Shown piece by piece: positions 38,799-47,676 of a stretch of DNA of 64,000 nucleotides. A model generated the notes under the pieces. The model did not search any database, had not been told where the DNA came from, and saw only the letters and a program-made list of their open reading frames with translations. A program made the translations under genes and the position numbers. This DNA is from Rhodovulum sulfidophilum (GTDB lineage: Bacteria; Pseudomonadota; Alphaproteobacteria; Rhodobacterales; Rhodobacteraceae): the NCBI GenBank assembly GCA_003241785.1, contig QFPW01000015.1, forward strand, positions 1 through 64,000, in the 5' to 3' direction. Numbering within the stretch: the stretch's first letter is position 1; every line of letters starts with the position of its first letter.

Positions 38799-39452
38799 TC
38801 AGGAGGCGTGCGCCGCCTCCTGCCGGGCGAAGACCTCCTGGTCGATCTCGCGCGCCTTCCGCAGCGCAGGCCGGGCGCGGAGCCGCTTGAGATAGGCGTC
38901 GAGGCCGGGGATGTCGGCGAACTGGTCGGCGGCCCACATGGTGAAGAAGTCGAGCGTGCCGCCGGTCACGAGGTCGGCGCCGGTGAAGCGGTCTCCGAGC
39001 AGCCAGGGGCCTTTCTCGAGCCCGGCCGCGATCGCGCGCTTCACCGAGGCGAAATCGCCCCAGCCGGCTTGGCGCGTGTTCACCTCGTGCTTCTTCACGA
39101 GGTCCATGAAGGCGGGCTCCATGACCCCGGTGCCGAAGCTCAGCCAGCGGTAGTAATCCGCCCGGGCCGGCGTGCCGATCTTGGGCGCGAGGCCCGCCTC
39201 GGGGAAGACGTCGCAGAGATGGGCGGTGATCGCCGTGGTTTCCCAGATCGGGTGGCCGTCGAGCGTGACGATCGGCACCTTGCCCATCGGGTTCAGCGCG
39301 AGCAGCTCGTCGGTCTTCTGGTCGGCGCGTGTCAGGTCGAGGACGCGCAGCTCATAGGGCACGCCGAGTTCCTCGAGCAGCCAGAGGGCGCGGCTCGCGC
39401 GGCTGCGGGGCGCGAAATAGAGCGTGACCTTGGGGGTGGAGGAGGCGGGCAT
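38799..39452 (-). CDS. Glutathione S-transferase
   Basis: A 217-residue two-domain GST. The thioredoxin-like N half (VTLYFAPRSRASRALWLLEELG, then NPMGKVPIVTLDG with the cis-proline, and IWETTAITAHLCD, the glutathione-binding Glu-Thr/Ser) is followed by the all-helical half ending with the N-capping motif FTGADLVTGGTLDF. It conjugates or isomerises small electrophiles with glutathione; the subclass (possibly beta/theta-like) is not certain. ATG at 39452; the gene lies 86 bp downstream of the aquaporin on the same strand. Confidence 0.9.
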   Translation of the reverse strand: MPASSTPKVTLYFAPRSRASRALWLLEELGVPYELRVLDLTRADQKTDELLALNPMGKVPIVTLDGHPIWETTAITAHLCDVFPEAGLAPKIGTPARADYYRWLSFGTGVMEPAFMDLVKKHEVNTRQAGWGDFASVKRAIAAGLEKGPWLLGDRFTGADLVTGGTLDFFTMWAADQFADIPGLDAYLKRLRARPALRKAREIDQEVFARQEAAHAS

Positions 39453-39538
39453 GGGCGTTTCTCCCTGAGGTTTCCCGGAAGTATAACGCCGCGCCCGCGG
39501 GAAGGTTCGGGCGCGGGCGCCCGAACCCGAGGCCGGGA

Positions 39539-40225
39539 TCAGTCCTCGGCGAGCAGCGCCTTGTAGATGAGCGCGCCGATGGCCGCGCCGATCAGCGGCG
39601 TGACCCAGAAGAACCAGAGCTGCGACGCCGCGCCGGTCTCGGCGAAGAAGGCGACCGCGGTCGAGCGGGCCGGGTTCACCGAGGTGTTGGTGACCGGGAT
39701 CGAGACGAGGTGGATGATCGTGAGCGTCAGGCCGATCGCGAGGCCGCCGAAGCCCGGGGCCGCCTTCGTCGCGGTGGCGCCGAGGATCACGATCACGAAC
39801 ACCGCCGTCAGCACCGCCTCGACGAGGAAGGCCGAGGTGATGTTGAAGCCGCCGGGGGAGTTCACGCCATAGCCGTTCGAGGCGAAGCCGCCGGGGGTCC
39901 ATTCCGGCTGGCCGGAGGCGATGACGTAGAGGATGATGCCGGCGAGCAGGCCGCCGATCACCTGCGCGACCCAGTAGGGGACGAGCTCGTTCCAGGAGAA
40001 CCGGCCGCCGATCGCGAGGCCGAGCGACACGGCGGGATTGAAATGCCCGCCCGAGATCGGGCCGAGGGCGTAGGCGCCGGTGAGGACCGTGAGGCCGAAA
40101 GCGAAGGCGACGCCCAGGAAGCCGATGCCGAGTTCGGGGAAGGCGGCGGCCAGGATGGCGCTGCCGCAGCCGCCAAACACCAGCCAGAATGTGCCGACGA
40201 GCTCGGCGGCCAGTTTCTTCATCAT
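39539..40225 (-). CDS. aqpZ: Aquaporin Z-type water channel
   Basis: A 228-residue inner-membrane channel with six helices and both half-helix signatures, GGHFNPAVS (NPA 63-65) and TNTSVNPARS (NPA 184-186). The selectivity filter residues Phe43, His172 and Arg187 fit a water-specific AqpZ rather than a glycerol channel. Start codons at 40225 and 40222 are adjacent (MMKKLAAELVGTFWLVF); AGAGGACAG lies before them. The reading frame is open upstream into the broken P450 gene, so automatic gene callers may produce a false fusion. The 146 bp before it probably contain its own promoter. Confidence 0.95.
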   Translation of the reverse strand: MMKKLAAELVGTFWLVFGGCGSAILAAAFPELGIGFLGVAFAFGLTVLTGAYALGPISGGHFNPAVSLGLAIGGRFSWNELVPYWVAQVIGGLLAGIILYVIASGQPEWTPGGFASNGYGVNSPGGFNITSAFLVEAVLTAVFVIVILGATATKAAPGFGGLAIGLTLTIIHLVSIPVTNTSVNPARSTAVAFFAETGAASQLWFFWVTPLIGAAIGALIYKALLAED

Positions 40226-40371
40226 CGATCTGTCCTCTGTTCTCAGTAACGGCTTCGTGCGATTCGCCGCATCGCTTGTTATCGCCTTTTCATCGCGCGG
40301 CGACTGCGAAAAACGCGTTGGGGCGCCTCCGGACTTGCTTTTCATCGTAAGCGCGAGTGGCCGCTCAACCG

Positions 40372-41569
40372 CTAACGTGGCCGCAGCGGGAGCGTTTCGA
40401 GCCCGCGGAAGTGGTAGCGGTCGGCGAAGCGGAGCGGAGCCGCGAGGCGGATCCGGGGCCAGCGCGCGAAGAGCGCGGGCAGGGCGAGCGCGAGCTCCAG
40501 CCGCGCGAGCGGCGCGCCGACGCAGAAATGGATCCCGGCGCCGAAGGCGAGCTGCGCGGGCGCGCGCGCCGCCGTCCGGAACCGCTCGGGCGCGAAGCGG
40601 CCTGGCTCGGCGAAGCGGCCGGGATCGCGGTTCGCGGCGGCGAGCAGGCAGCCGACCGTGTCGCCGGGGGCGAAGCGGTGGCCGAAAATCTCGACCTCCT
40701 CGCGCGCGATCCGGGTGAAGAGATGCAGCGGCGGATCGAAGCGCAGGATCTCCTCGACCGTCGCCGCCGTCGCCTCCGGACCGGCGAAGAGCGCGGCCGG
40801 GTCCACGCCCGCGCCGAGGATCGCCGCGACGCCGTTGCCGATCGCATGCACCGTCGCCTCGTGGCCGGCATTGAGGAGCAGGACGGCGGTCGCGATCAGC
40901 TCCGGCCCCGACAGCCGGTCGCCCTCCGCCTCGGCGGCGATCAGATGCGACAGCAGGTCGTCGCCGGGGTCGGTCCGGCGCCGGGCGATCTCGCGCGTGA
41001 GGAAATCCGCGAAATCGCGCGCCGCCGCGTTGGCCCGGTCCTCGACCGCCCGGTCGCGGCGCGCCTGGTACATCGCGACCATCGCATGTGACCAGCCGAG
41101 CAGGTCGGGCGCGGCGGCTTCGGAGACGCCGAGCAGCCGGGCGATCATGATGACCGGCAACTGCTCCCGGCAGCAGGTCGAGCTCGGGCGCGTCGCATTC
41201 GGCGAGCAGCCGCTCGGCGAGCGCGGCGATCTCGGGGCCGAGCGCGGCGATCCGCCGCGAGGTGAAGGCGCGCAGCACGAGCCCGCGCAGACGCGTATGC
41301 GCCGGTGGCTCGCGGTCGAGCAGCGAGAGGTCGTCGATCGCGTAGAAATCGGCGAGATGCGCCGGCCGCTCCGGGCGCCCGCCGTCGGCGGCCTCGCGGC
41401 CGAAGCGGCGGTCGCGCAAGAGCGCGCTCACCGCGTCGTAGCCGGCGGCGCAGGGATAGCCGTAGTCCTCCCAGAGAAAGAGCGGGCCGAGCGCGCGGGC
41501 GCGGTCGTAGAACGGATAGGGATCCTGGACGAAGGCCGGGTCGCGGGGCGACTGGCTGAGGCGCTGCAT
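40372..41569 (-). pseudogene. Cytochrome P450, broken by a frameshift
   Basis: The gene is split over two frames. The N-terminal 135 or so residues run from ATG 41569 (MQRLSQSPRDPAF, with GGAG upstream) through REPPAHTRLRGLV to LDLLPG. The rest continues one frame away from about 41160 (LPVIMIARLLG) with the oxygen-binding LLNAGHEATVHAI, the ExxR helix EEILRF and the haem loop FGAGIHFCVG, and stops at 40372. In relatives about six residues separate the DLL and LPV blocks; here about ten bases remain, which implies a loss of roughly eight. All functional motifs are otherwise intact, so the damage is recent or an assembly error. It would have been a class I bacterial P450 of about 400 residues. 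Confidence 0.85.
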
Positions 41570-41635
41570 GATGGCTCCGGGCGTAGGCTCGATGGCCAAG
41601 TCTGGGAGCCTCGGCCGGGCTTGGCAAGCCGGGGC

Positions 41636-43297
41636 TCAGCCCCGCGCCCGGCTCCGGGGCGGGGGCAGCGTCAGCTCGGCCTCGGGCAGCCCGGTCGCGT
41701 AGCCCTGGGCGTGGGTGAAACCCATCGCGCGCGCCTCGGCGATCTGCTCCGGGCGCTCCACGCCCTCGGCGGTCACGCCGACGCCGTTGGCGCGCGCCTG
41801 GGCGATGATGGCGCGGATCAGCTCGGCGGTCGCGGGATTGGCGAGATCGCCGACGAAGCTCTTGTCGAGCTTGATCCGGTGGTGCGGCAGGCGCGCGAGA
41901 TAGGCGAGCGCGGAATAGCCGGTGCCGAAATCGTCGAGCGCGATCCGCACGCCCCGGCCGATCAGCGCGCGCAGCGTTCCGAGCGTCTCGGGATTGTCGC
42001 GCATCAGCACCGTCTCGGTCACCTCGAGCTCGAGCCGCTCGGCCGGGAAGCCGGTCTCGGCCAGCACCTGCTCGACCTGGGCGATGAAATTGGGCTGGTG
42101 GAACTGCAGCGCGGAGATATTGACCGCGAGCGTGATCCCGGGCGGCCAGCGCCGCGCCGCGCGGCAGGCCGAGCGCAGCGCCCAGAGGCCGAGCGGCAGG
42201 ATGAGCCCGGTCGATTCGGCGAGCGGGATGAAGGTGGTCGGCCGCACCTCGCCCCGGGTCGGGTGCCGCCAGCGCATCAGCGCCTCGGCGCCCGCGATCT
42301 CGCCGGTGCCGAGATCGACGAAGGGCTGGTAGTGCAGCCGCATCTGGCCGGAGCCGGGGGCGTTCGCGAGGTCGATCTCGAGCTGGCTCGATTCGAGCCG
42401 CGCGTCGTCGAGCGCGGGCTCGTGCACCGCCATCCGCCGCCCGTCCTCCTTGGCGCGGCGCATCGCGCCATCCGCCTGGGCGAGCAGCGCGGGCGCGGCC
42501 CCGGCGGGAGGCGGGGCGCCCGGCGGCACCACGCCCACGCTCGCCTGGGTGGTCAGGCGGCGGCCGGCGAGGACGATCGGCTGGCGGATCACCTCGAGCA
42601 GCCGGGTCGCGAGCGCGTCCGGCGAGTCGCCCTCGGGCTCCGCGATCACGAGGAACCGGTCGCCCTCGAGCCGCGCCACCCGGCCGCCGGGGCCGAGCGC
42701 GCGCTCGAGCCGCGCGCCGGTGACCGCGAGCAGCGCGTCGCCCGCGGCGAGGCCGAGCGCGGCGTTGACCGCGCGGAAGCGGTCGAGGCCGAACATGAGC
42801 AGGACCGGCGCGGCGCCGCCGCCGCGCCGGGCGGCGCGGAGGGCCGATTCGATGACCCGGTGCGCCGCCGCGCGCGGCAGGATCGCGCCGCGCACCGGAC
42901 AGGGCGGGGCGGCCGCGCGGGGCGCCCGGGCCCGCGGCGCGGCGGGCAGGAACGGGCCGAGCAGCAGCGCCGCGTCGTCGAGCGCGGCGGCGAGGGCCGG
43001 GCTCAGCCGGCGCGGCCGGCGGTCGTGGACGACGAGGCCGAAGGGGGGCGCGAGCGGCCAGACCGCCGCCATGCCGCCGGGCAGGCCGAGCGCGCCGGGG
43101 TCGACCCGGGCGCCGGCGGGCGGCGGGGCGAACGCCGGCGCCTCGCGCGGCCAGAGGCGCGACAGGGCCGGCGTCGCGGCGACGAGCCGGGGCCGCGCGT
43201 CCTCGCAGGCGATCAGCCCCATCGCGGAAAGCCCGAGCCGCGGCTCGAGCATGCGGAACAGCGCGGCGATCGCTCTCGGCTCGGGTGGGTGCGACAT
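41636..43297 (-). CDS. GGDEF-EAL protein, probable cyclic di-GMP phosphodiesterase
   Basis: A 553-residue cytosolic signalling protein. Residues 1-140 are an uncharacterised alanine/proline-rich sensory region. The GGDEF-type domain (140-295) has LEGDRF at 210-215 in place of GGDEF, so cyclase activity is unlikely. The EAL domain (305-550) keeps its catalytic set: GAEALMRW (EAL 338-340), Asn393 in VNIS, EVTE (425-428), DDFGTGYS (455-462), Lys476/Lys479 in IKLDK and Glu511 in AEGVE. It should hydrolyse cyclic di-GMP, perhaps with GTP binding at the degenerate domain. It is divergent from gbcA; the P450 remnant lies downstream. Confidence 0.9.
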   Translation of the reverse strand: MSHPPEPRAIAALFRMLEPRLGLSAMGLIACEDARPRLVAATPALSRLWPREAPAFAPPPAGARVDPGALGLPGGMAAVWPLAPPFGLVVHDRRPRRLSPALAAALDDAALLLGPFLPAAPRARAPRAAAPPCPVRGAILPRAAAHRVIESALRAARRGGGAAPVLLMFGLDRFRAVNAALGLAAGDALLAVTGARLERALGPGGRVARLEGDRFLVIAEPEGDSPDALATRLLEVIRQPIVLAGRRLTTQASVGVVPPGAPPPAGAAPALLAQADGAMRRAKEDGRRMAVHEPALDDARLESSQLEIDLANAPGSGQMRLHYQPFVDLGTGEIAGAEALMRWRHPTRGEVRPTTFIPLAESTGLILPLGLWALRSACRAARRWPPGITLAVNISALQFHQPNFIAQVEQVLAETGFPAERLELEVTETVLMRDNPETLGTLRALIGRGVRIALDDFGTGYSALAYLARLPHHRIKLDKSFVGDLANPATAELIRAIIAQARANGVGVTAEGVERPEQIAEARAMGFTHAQGYATGLPEAELTLPPPRSRARG

Positions 43298-43685
43298 ATG
43301 CCCCTTCGCCTTCTTTCGGCGCCGCGCCTGCGCGACCTCCGACCATTCAATACAACTTTAGGTAGCATAGACCGACCGGCGCTGACCAGCCCCAACCGTC
43401 CGGCGGGGCGGGCTTCGCCGCGGCGCGGCGTCACCGCTCCGGGGGCGCGTCGCGCGGATCAGGGAATAGGTCGCATTCGTGCCGCGGCGCGGTCGCGCGA
43501 TCTGGCAGAGTTGTTCTCGCCTGATCGCGGCCCATCTTTGTCGAGGGGACGGCCGCGCTTCCGAGCCCCGGAATTTCCCGAGGGGCGATCACCGGCCGGA
43601 AGGAAGAGGCGTAATCCCGAAGCCAGGTCGCGCGGCCGTGGCGGGGGCGTCTGGGACCGCGCGATCGGATGGATGGATCGGTAAG
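43298..43685. other. 388-bp divergent intergenic region, EAL gene / gbcA
   Basis: This gap must hold the promoters of both genes. The left end near 43350-43370 (ttcaatacaactttaggta) is AT-rich and may be the core promoter of the EAL gene. TTGTTC with ATCTTT 17 bases on (near 43511-43539) is a poor sigma-70 match toward gbcA. A GGAT triplication lies just before the gbcA start. I see no gene, no convincing operator and no repeat element. Confidence 0.5.
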
Positions 43686-44936
43686 ATGACGGTGCGTAAC
43701 GACATGCTGGCGCGTCTGGGCGCGCGAAAGCCGGGCTTCAGCCTCGACCGCGAATTCTATCGCGACGAAGGGTTCTTCCAGCTCGACCTCGAGCAGATCT
43801 GGTACCGCGACTGGCTCTTCGCCGGCCACGACTGCGAGATGCCGGCGCCCGGCAGCTTCATCACCCTGACCGTCGGGGAATATCCGGTGCTGCTGGTCCG
43901 CGACCGCGCCGGGGCGATCCGCGCCTTCCACAACGTCTGCCGCCACCGCGGCTCGCGCGTCTGCCTCGCCGAGAAGGGCCGGACCGCGCGGCTGGTCTGC
44001 CCCTACCACCAGTGGACCTACGACCTCGATGGCCAGCTCCTCTTCGCGCGGCAGATGGGCGAGGACTTCGATCCGAAGCCCTTCGGCCTGCGCCCCGTCG
44101 CCTGCGAGACCGTCGCGGGCTACGTCTTCGTCTCGCTCGCCGACAGCCCCGAAGATTTCGCGCCGATGCGCGCGCGTCTGACGCCCTATCTCGCGCCGCA
44201 CCGGCTGACCGAGGCCAAGGTCGCCTTCGAGAGCACGATCGTCGAGAAGGGCAACTGGAAGCTGGTCTGGGAGAACAACCGCGAGTGCTATCACTGCGCG
44301 GCGAACCATCCGGAGCTCTGCAAGACCTATCCCGAGGATCCCTCGATCACCGGCGTCGGCGGCATGGACGAGGACCCGGAGATCCAGGAGCTCTGGGCCG
44401 AATGCGCCGACCGCGGCCTGACGAGCAGCTTCGACATCACCGCCGACGGCCAGTCGCGCGTGGTGCGCGTGCCGCTGCTGCGCGAGGCCGAGAGCTACAC
44501 GATGTCGGGCCGCCGCGCCGTGGCGCGCGAGCTCAGCGACGACGTGCCGGGCGGCGGAATCGGCGCGCTGCTGCTGTTCCACTATCCGACCACCTGGAAC
44601 CATGTGCTGATCGACCACGCGGTGACCTTCCGCGTCATGCCGCTGACCCCGCTCACCACCGCCGTCACCACCAAGTGGCTGGTGCACAAGGACGCGGTCG
44701 AGGGCGTGGACTACGATCTCGAGACGCTGACCCATGTCTGGACCGAGACCAACGACCAGGACCGGCGCATCGTCGAGGACAACGCCGCCGGCATCGCCTC
44801 GCCGGCCTATACGCCCGGGCCCTATTCGCCGGTGCACGAGGACGGGGTGATGCAGTTCGTCGACTGGTACGCGCGCACGATCGAGGACCGGCTGCGCGGG
44901 TCCGAGCGGCGCCCGGCGCTGCGCTCGGTCGGCTGA
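43686..44936 (+). CDS. gbcA: Glycine betaine demethylase, Rieske oxygenase subunit
   Basis: A 416-residue Rieske non-haem iron oxygenase very like Pseudomonas GbcA, which demethylates glycine betaine to dimethylglycine with release of formaldehyde. The Rieske motif has Cys85-x-His87 (VCRHRGS) and Cys105-x2-His108 (CPYHQW). The mononuclear iron site is ENNRECYHCAANH with His203 and His208 plus a later acidic residue. WLVHKDAVEGVDYD and TNDQDRRIVEDNAAGI are characteristic of this subgroup. ATG at 43686 has only a weak ribosome site. Its reductase gene follows 23 bp later. Related substrates such as stachydrine or carnitine cannot be fully excluded. Confidence 0.85.
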   Translation: MTVRNDMLARLGARKPGFSLDREFYRDEGFFQLDLEQIWYRDWLFAGHDCEMPAPGSFITLTVGEYPVLLVRDRAGAIRAFHNVCRHRGSRVCLAEKGRTARLVCPYHQWTYDLDGQLLFARQMGEDFDPKPFGLRPVACETVAGYVFVSLADSPEDFAPMRARLTPYLAPHRLTEAKVAFESTIVEKGNWKLVWENNRECYHCAANHPELCKTYPEDPSITGVGGMDEDPEIQELWAECADRGLTSSFDITADGQSRVVRVPLLREAESYTMSGRRAVARELSDDVPGGGIGALLLFHYPTTWNHVLIDHAVTFRVMPLTPLTTAVTTKWLVHKDAVEGVDYDLETLTHVWTETNDQDRRIVEDNAAGIASPAYTPGPYSPVHEDGVMQFVDWYARTIEDRLRGSERRPALRSVG

Positions 44937-44959
44937 GCCTCGGGACCCGGGACACCACC

Positions 44960-46000
44960 TTGAAACCGCTCGAGACTCCGCGTCCCTGGGACGCGGCCCG
45001 CCAGCCTCTGGAATGCGTCCGCGTCCGCGAGGAAACCGCCGACGTGCGTACCTTCACCTTCCGCGCCGGGCCGGGGACGATATTCCGCCATCGGCCCGGC
45101 CAGTTCGTCACGCTGCAGCTGCCCGTCCCCGGCGGGCCGCCGCTGCACCGCAGCTACACGATCTCCTCCTCGCCCTCGCGGCCCTTCGCCCTCTCCGTGA
45201 CGGTGAAGGCGCAGGAGGGCAGCGTCGGCACGCGCTGGATGTTCGATCACCTGCGGCCGGGGATGAAGATCCGTGCGCTGGGGCCGATGGGCGCCTTCGT
45301 GCTGCCCGACCCGCCGGGCTCGGAACCGCTGCTCCTGCTTTCGGCCGGCTCCGGCATCACGCCGATGATGGCGATGCTGCGCTGGTGCCAGGACCTCGCG
45401 CCGATGACCGACGTCGCCTTCGTGCAATGCGCGCGGACCGAGGCCGATCTCATGTTCCTCGACGAGCTCGCGCTGATGGCGAAGACGATGCCGAGGCTGC
45501 GAGTCGCCGCCGTGGTGGCGCGCGGCACGGTCGAGGCGCCGTTCCTGTCGGGGCGGATGGACATGGCGCTGCTCGGCCTCGCCGCCCCCGATTTCATGGC
45601 GCGGCGAGTCTATTGCTGCGGCCCGGACGGGTTCATGGCGGCGATGCGCGAGGGGCTGGTCGCCGGCGGGCTCGATCCCGAGCATTACGCGCAGGAGAGC
45701 TTCGGCGTCTCCGAGACCGACGCGGCGCCGCTGACCGAGGGCGGCTTTCCGATCCGCTTTCTCGTCACCGGCGCCGAGGGGCTCGGCGACGAGACGCGCA
45801 CGATCCTCGAAGTGGCGCGCGGCGCGGGCGTCGCGATCCCCTCGGCCTGCGGCATGGGGCTGTGCGGCACCTGCAAGGTGCGGGCGAACGGGCCGGTGGA
45901 GATGACGCACCAGGGCGGCATCTTCGACGACGAGATCGCCGAGGGCTACATCCTCGCCTGCTGCTCGCGGCCGAAGGGCGCGGTCGAGGTCGAGGCCTGA
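44960..46000 (+). CDS. gbcB: Glycine betaine demethylase, ferredoxin reductase subunit
   Basis: A 346-residue electron-transfer flavoprotein. Order: FAD domain (about 15-110, HRSYTISSSP), NAD(P)H domain (110-235, LLLLSAGSGITPMMAML and VYCCGPDGFM), and a C-terminal plant-type [2Fe-2S] ferredoxin domain with Cys297, Cys302, Cys305 (ACGMGLCGTC) and Cys334 (ILACCSRP). It passes electrons from NAD(P)H to the Rieske centre of GbcA. No ATG or GTG fits; the TTG at 44960 (LKPLETPRPWDAARQ) is the most plausible start, without a strong ribosome site, 23 bp behind gbcA. A hairpin follows. Confidence 0.88.
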   Translation: MKPLETPRPWDAARQPLECVRVREETADVRTFTFRAGPGTIFRHRPGQFVTLQLPVPGGPPLHRSYTISSSPSRPFALSVTVKAQEGSVGTRWMFDHLRPGMKIRALGPMGAFVLPDPPGSEPLLLLSAGSGITPMMAMLRWCQDLAPMTDVAFVQCARTEADLMFLDELALMAKTMPRLRVAAVVARGTVEAPFLSGRMDMALLGLAAPDFMARRVYCCGPDGFMAAMREGLVAGGLDPEHYAQESFGVSETDAAPLTEGGFPIRFLVTGAEGLGDETRTILEVARGAGVAIPSACGMGLCGTCKVRANGPVEMTHQGGIFDDEIAEGYILACCSRPKGAVEVEA

Positions 46001-46069
46001 GCCGGGATCCGGGCGCCCTCCGGGCATTTCGGCGCGGACGCCGCCGATGGGCCGGGCGGTGAGCGGATG

Positions 46070-46095
46070 CTCGGCCACCCGGGCGGGTGGCCGAG
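46070..46095. terminator. Perfect inverted repeat between gbcB and the RTX gene
   Basis: CTCGGCCACCC, loop GGGC, then GGGTGGCCGAG gives a perfect 11-bp stem in the 107-bp gap between convergent genes. It can terminate from either side, although no T tract follows. Confidence 0.65.
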
Positions 46096-46107
46096 TCCGG
46101 ACGCGTG

Positions 46108-47676
46108 TCAGAGGATGAAGTCGGCCGCCGAATAGGCGGAGGCGCGGACGCCGCCGTCCTCGATGACCAGCTGGAACTCGATCGCCGCGTCGCCGTCGAT
46201 ATTGGCGTTGACGATCGTATTCGTGCCGCTCTCGGTCAGCCAGAGATGGCCGGCCGTGGTGCCGCCGAAGGTGAACGACTGGTTGCCGCCCGCGAGCACG
46301 TTGGCGTCGATGTCGAGGACGTCGATCCGGTCTCCCGCGCCGGCGCCGGGAGCGTCGAAGGCCGCGCCGCCGTCGCCCGCGCGCAGGATGTCGCGCGCGC
46401 CCGGCGTCGAGTCGCCGACCGTGTCGAAGTTGAACCGGTCGGCGTTCGCGCCGCCGATCAGGATGTCGGCGCCGGAATTGCCGGTCAGCAGGTCGTTCTG
46501 CGCCCCGCCGCGCAGCGTGTCGTTGCCGGCGCCGCCGAGAAGCCAGTCGTTCCCGCCGAGGCCGCGGATCTGGTCGTTGCCGCCCGCGCCGTTCACCGCG
46601 TCGACGGCGGCGGTGCCGGTGATCACGTTGTTCGCCGCCGTGGCCACGCCGGCGGAGATGTTGAGCGTGTAGCTTCCGGCATAGGCGTCGCCGAAGGACC
46701 CGGCCTCGAGATAATGCGTGCCGGTCGAGGTCGCGGTGTAGGTGACCTGGGAGTCGAGCCCGACGCCGCTGTCGTCGTCGGCCGCGAGCTGGGTATTGGC
46801 CGCGCTCAGGACCCGCAGATAGGCGTCCGGGAGCGTGCCGCCGCCGCTCGGGCTGCCGCGCTCGCCGATCGTGTAGGTGAGGCCGCTGATCAGCGTCGTG
46901 CTCCAGATGTCGTGGTCGCCCGCGACCTGGAGCGAGGCGGCGCGGGTGGCGCCCGTGTCGATCAGCCCCGCCGCGCCGGTGCCCTCGACCGTGTCGCGGT
47001 ATTCGTCGGCATGGGCGAAGACGCGGTAGGTGCCGGTGCCGTTGTCGCCGAACTCGCCCGCCTGCAGGTAGTAGGTCCCGCTCGCGGTCGGCGTGTAGAC
47101 GATGCGCGAGTTGAGCCCGACGCCGCCGTCGTCGTCCTGCGCGACGATGGTGCCGACGCCCGGGGAGCTGGTCATCAGCCGGGCATAGGTGTCGGCGACG
47201 GTGCCGTTGCCGGTCGGGCTGCCCTGTATCTCGAAGTGGTAGGTCTGGCCCGCGGTGAGATTGACCGCGAAGACGTCGCGGTCGCCGGCGTAGTTGATCG
47301 TGCCGGTGCCCGCGCCGCCGCTCCCGAGGTTGCCGGCCGCGCCGACGCCCTCGGGCGTGTTGCGGTAGTCGTCCTCGCTGAAGTTCAGCCGGTAGGAGCC
47401 GGTGTTGCTGCCGAAGCCGCGCATGTCGAGCCCGAACCAGCCGGTCGAGGTCGCGGTATAGGCGATGCGGGAATTGAGCCCGACGCCGCCGTCGTCGTCC
47501 GTGGCCACCACCGTCGTATAGGGGTAGGGGCGCAGCGACATCACCGGATCGGCCAGGGTGCCCTGGCCGGTCGCGGAGCCTTCGAGCTCGAAGTAATAGG
47601 TGCGGCCGGAGGTCAGGTAGACGTAATAGTTGTCGACCTCGCCAACGGCGCTGATCGTGCTGTTATAGGTTACCAT
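46108..47676 (-). CDS. Secreted PPC-repeat / RTX calcium-binding protein without catalytic domain
   Basis: A 522-residue acidic protein with almost no Lys or Cys and no Sec signal, as expected for type I secretion. Three repeats of about 110 residues resemble bacterial pre-peptidase C-terminal (PPC) domains: each has (D/E)xDxxxVxLxxGxTYxFE, then VAxDDDGGVGLNSRIxYTxTxxGxYYL and GxYxLx. About residues 355-415 hold RTX nonapeptides (GGNDWLLGGAGNDTLRGG and further copies), followed by a serralysin-type C-terminal region ending YSAADFIL. No peptidase or other enzyme domain is present and no T1SS genes are nearby. It could be a surface or matrix protein. A small hairpin covers its ribosome site and start. 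Confidence 0.88.
   Translation of the reverse strand: MVTYNSTISAVGEVDNYYVYLTSGRTYYFELEGSATGQGTLADPVMSLRPYPYTTVVATDDDGGVGLNSRIAYTATSTGWFGLDMRGFGSNTGSYRLNFSEDDYRNTPEGVGAAGNLGSGGAGTGTINYAGDRDVFAVNLTAGQTYHFEIQGSPTGNGTVADTYARLMTSSPGVGTIVAQDDDGGVGLNSRIVYTPTASGTYYLQAGEFGDNGTGTYRVFAHADEYRDTVEGTGAAGLIDTGATRAASLQVAGDHDIWSTTLISGLTYTIGERGSPSGGGTLPDAYLRVLSAANTQLAADDDSGVGLDSQVTYTATSTGTHYLEAGSFGDAYAGSYTLNISAGVATAANNVITGTAAVDAVNGAGGNDQIRGLGGNDWLLGGAGNDTLRGGAQNDLLTGNSGADILIGGANADRFNFDTVGDSTPGARDILRAGDGGAAFDAPGAGAGDRIDVLDIDANVLAGGNQSFTFGGTTAGHLWLTESGTNTIVNANIDGDAAIEFQLVIEDGGVRASAYSAADFIL

Noticed and set aside
39539..41599. A natural P450-aquaporin fusion protein
   Set aside because: The middle 260 residues or so are an out-of-frame reading of P450 codons, and the aquaporin has its own start and ribosome site. 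It is a by-product of a frameshift.
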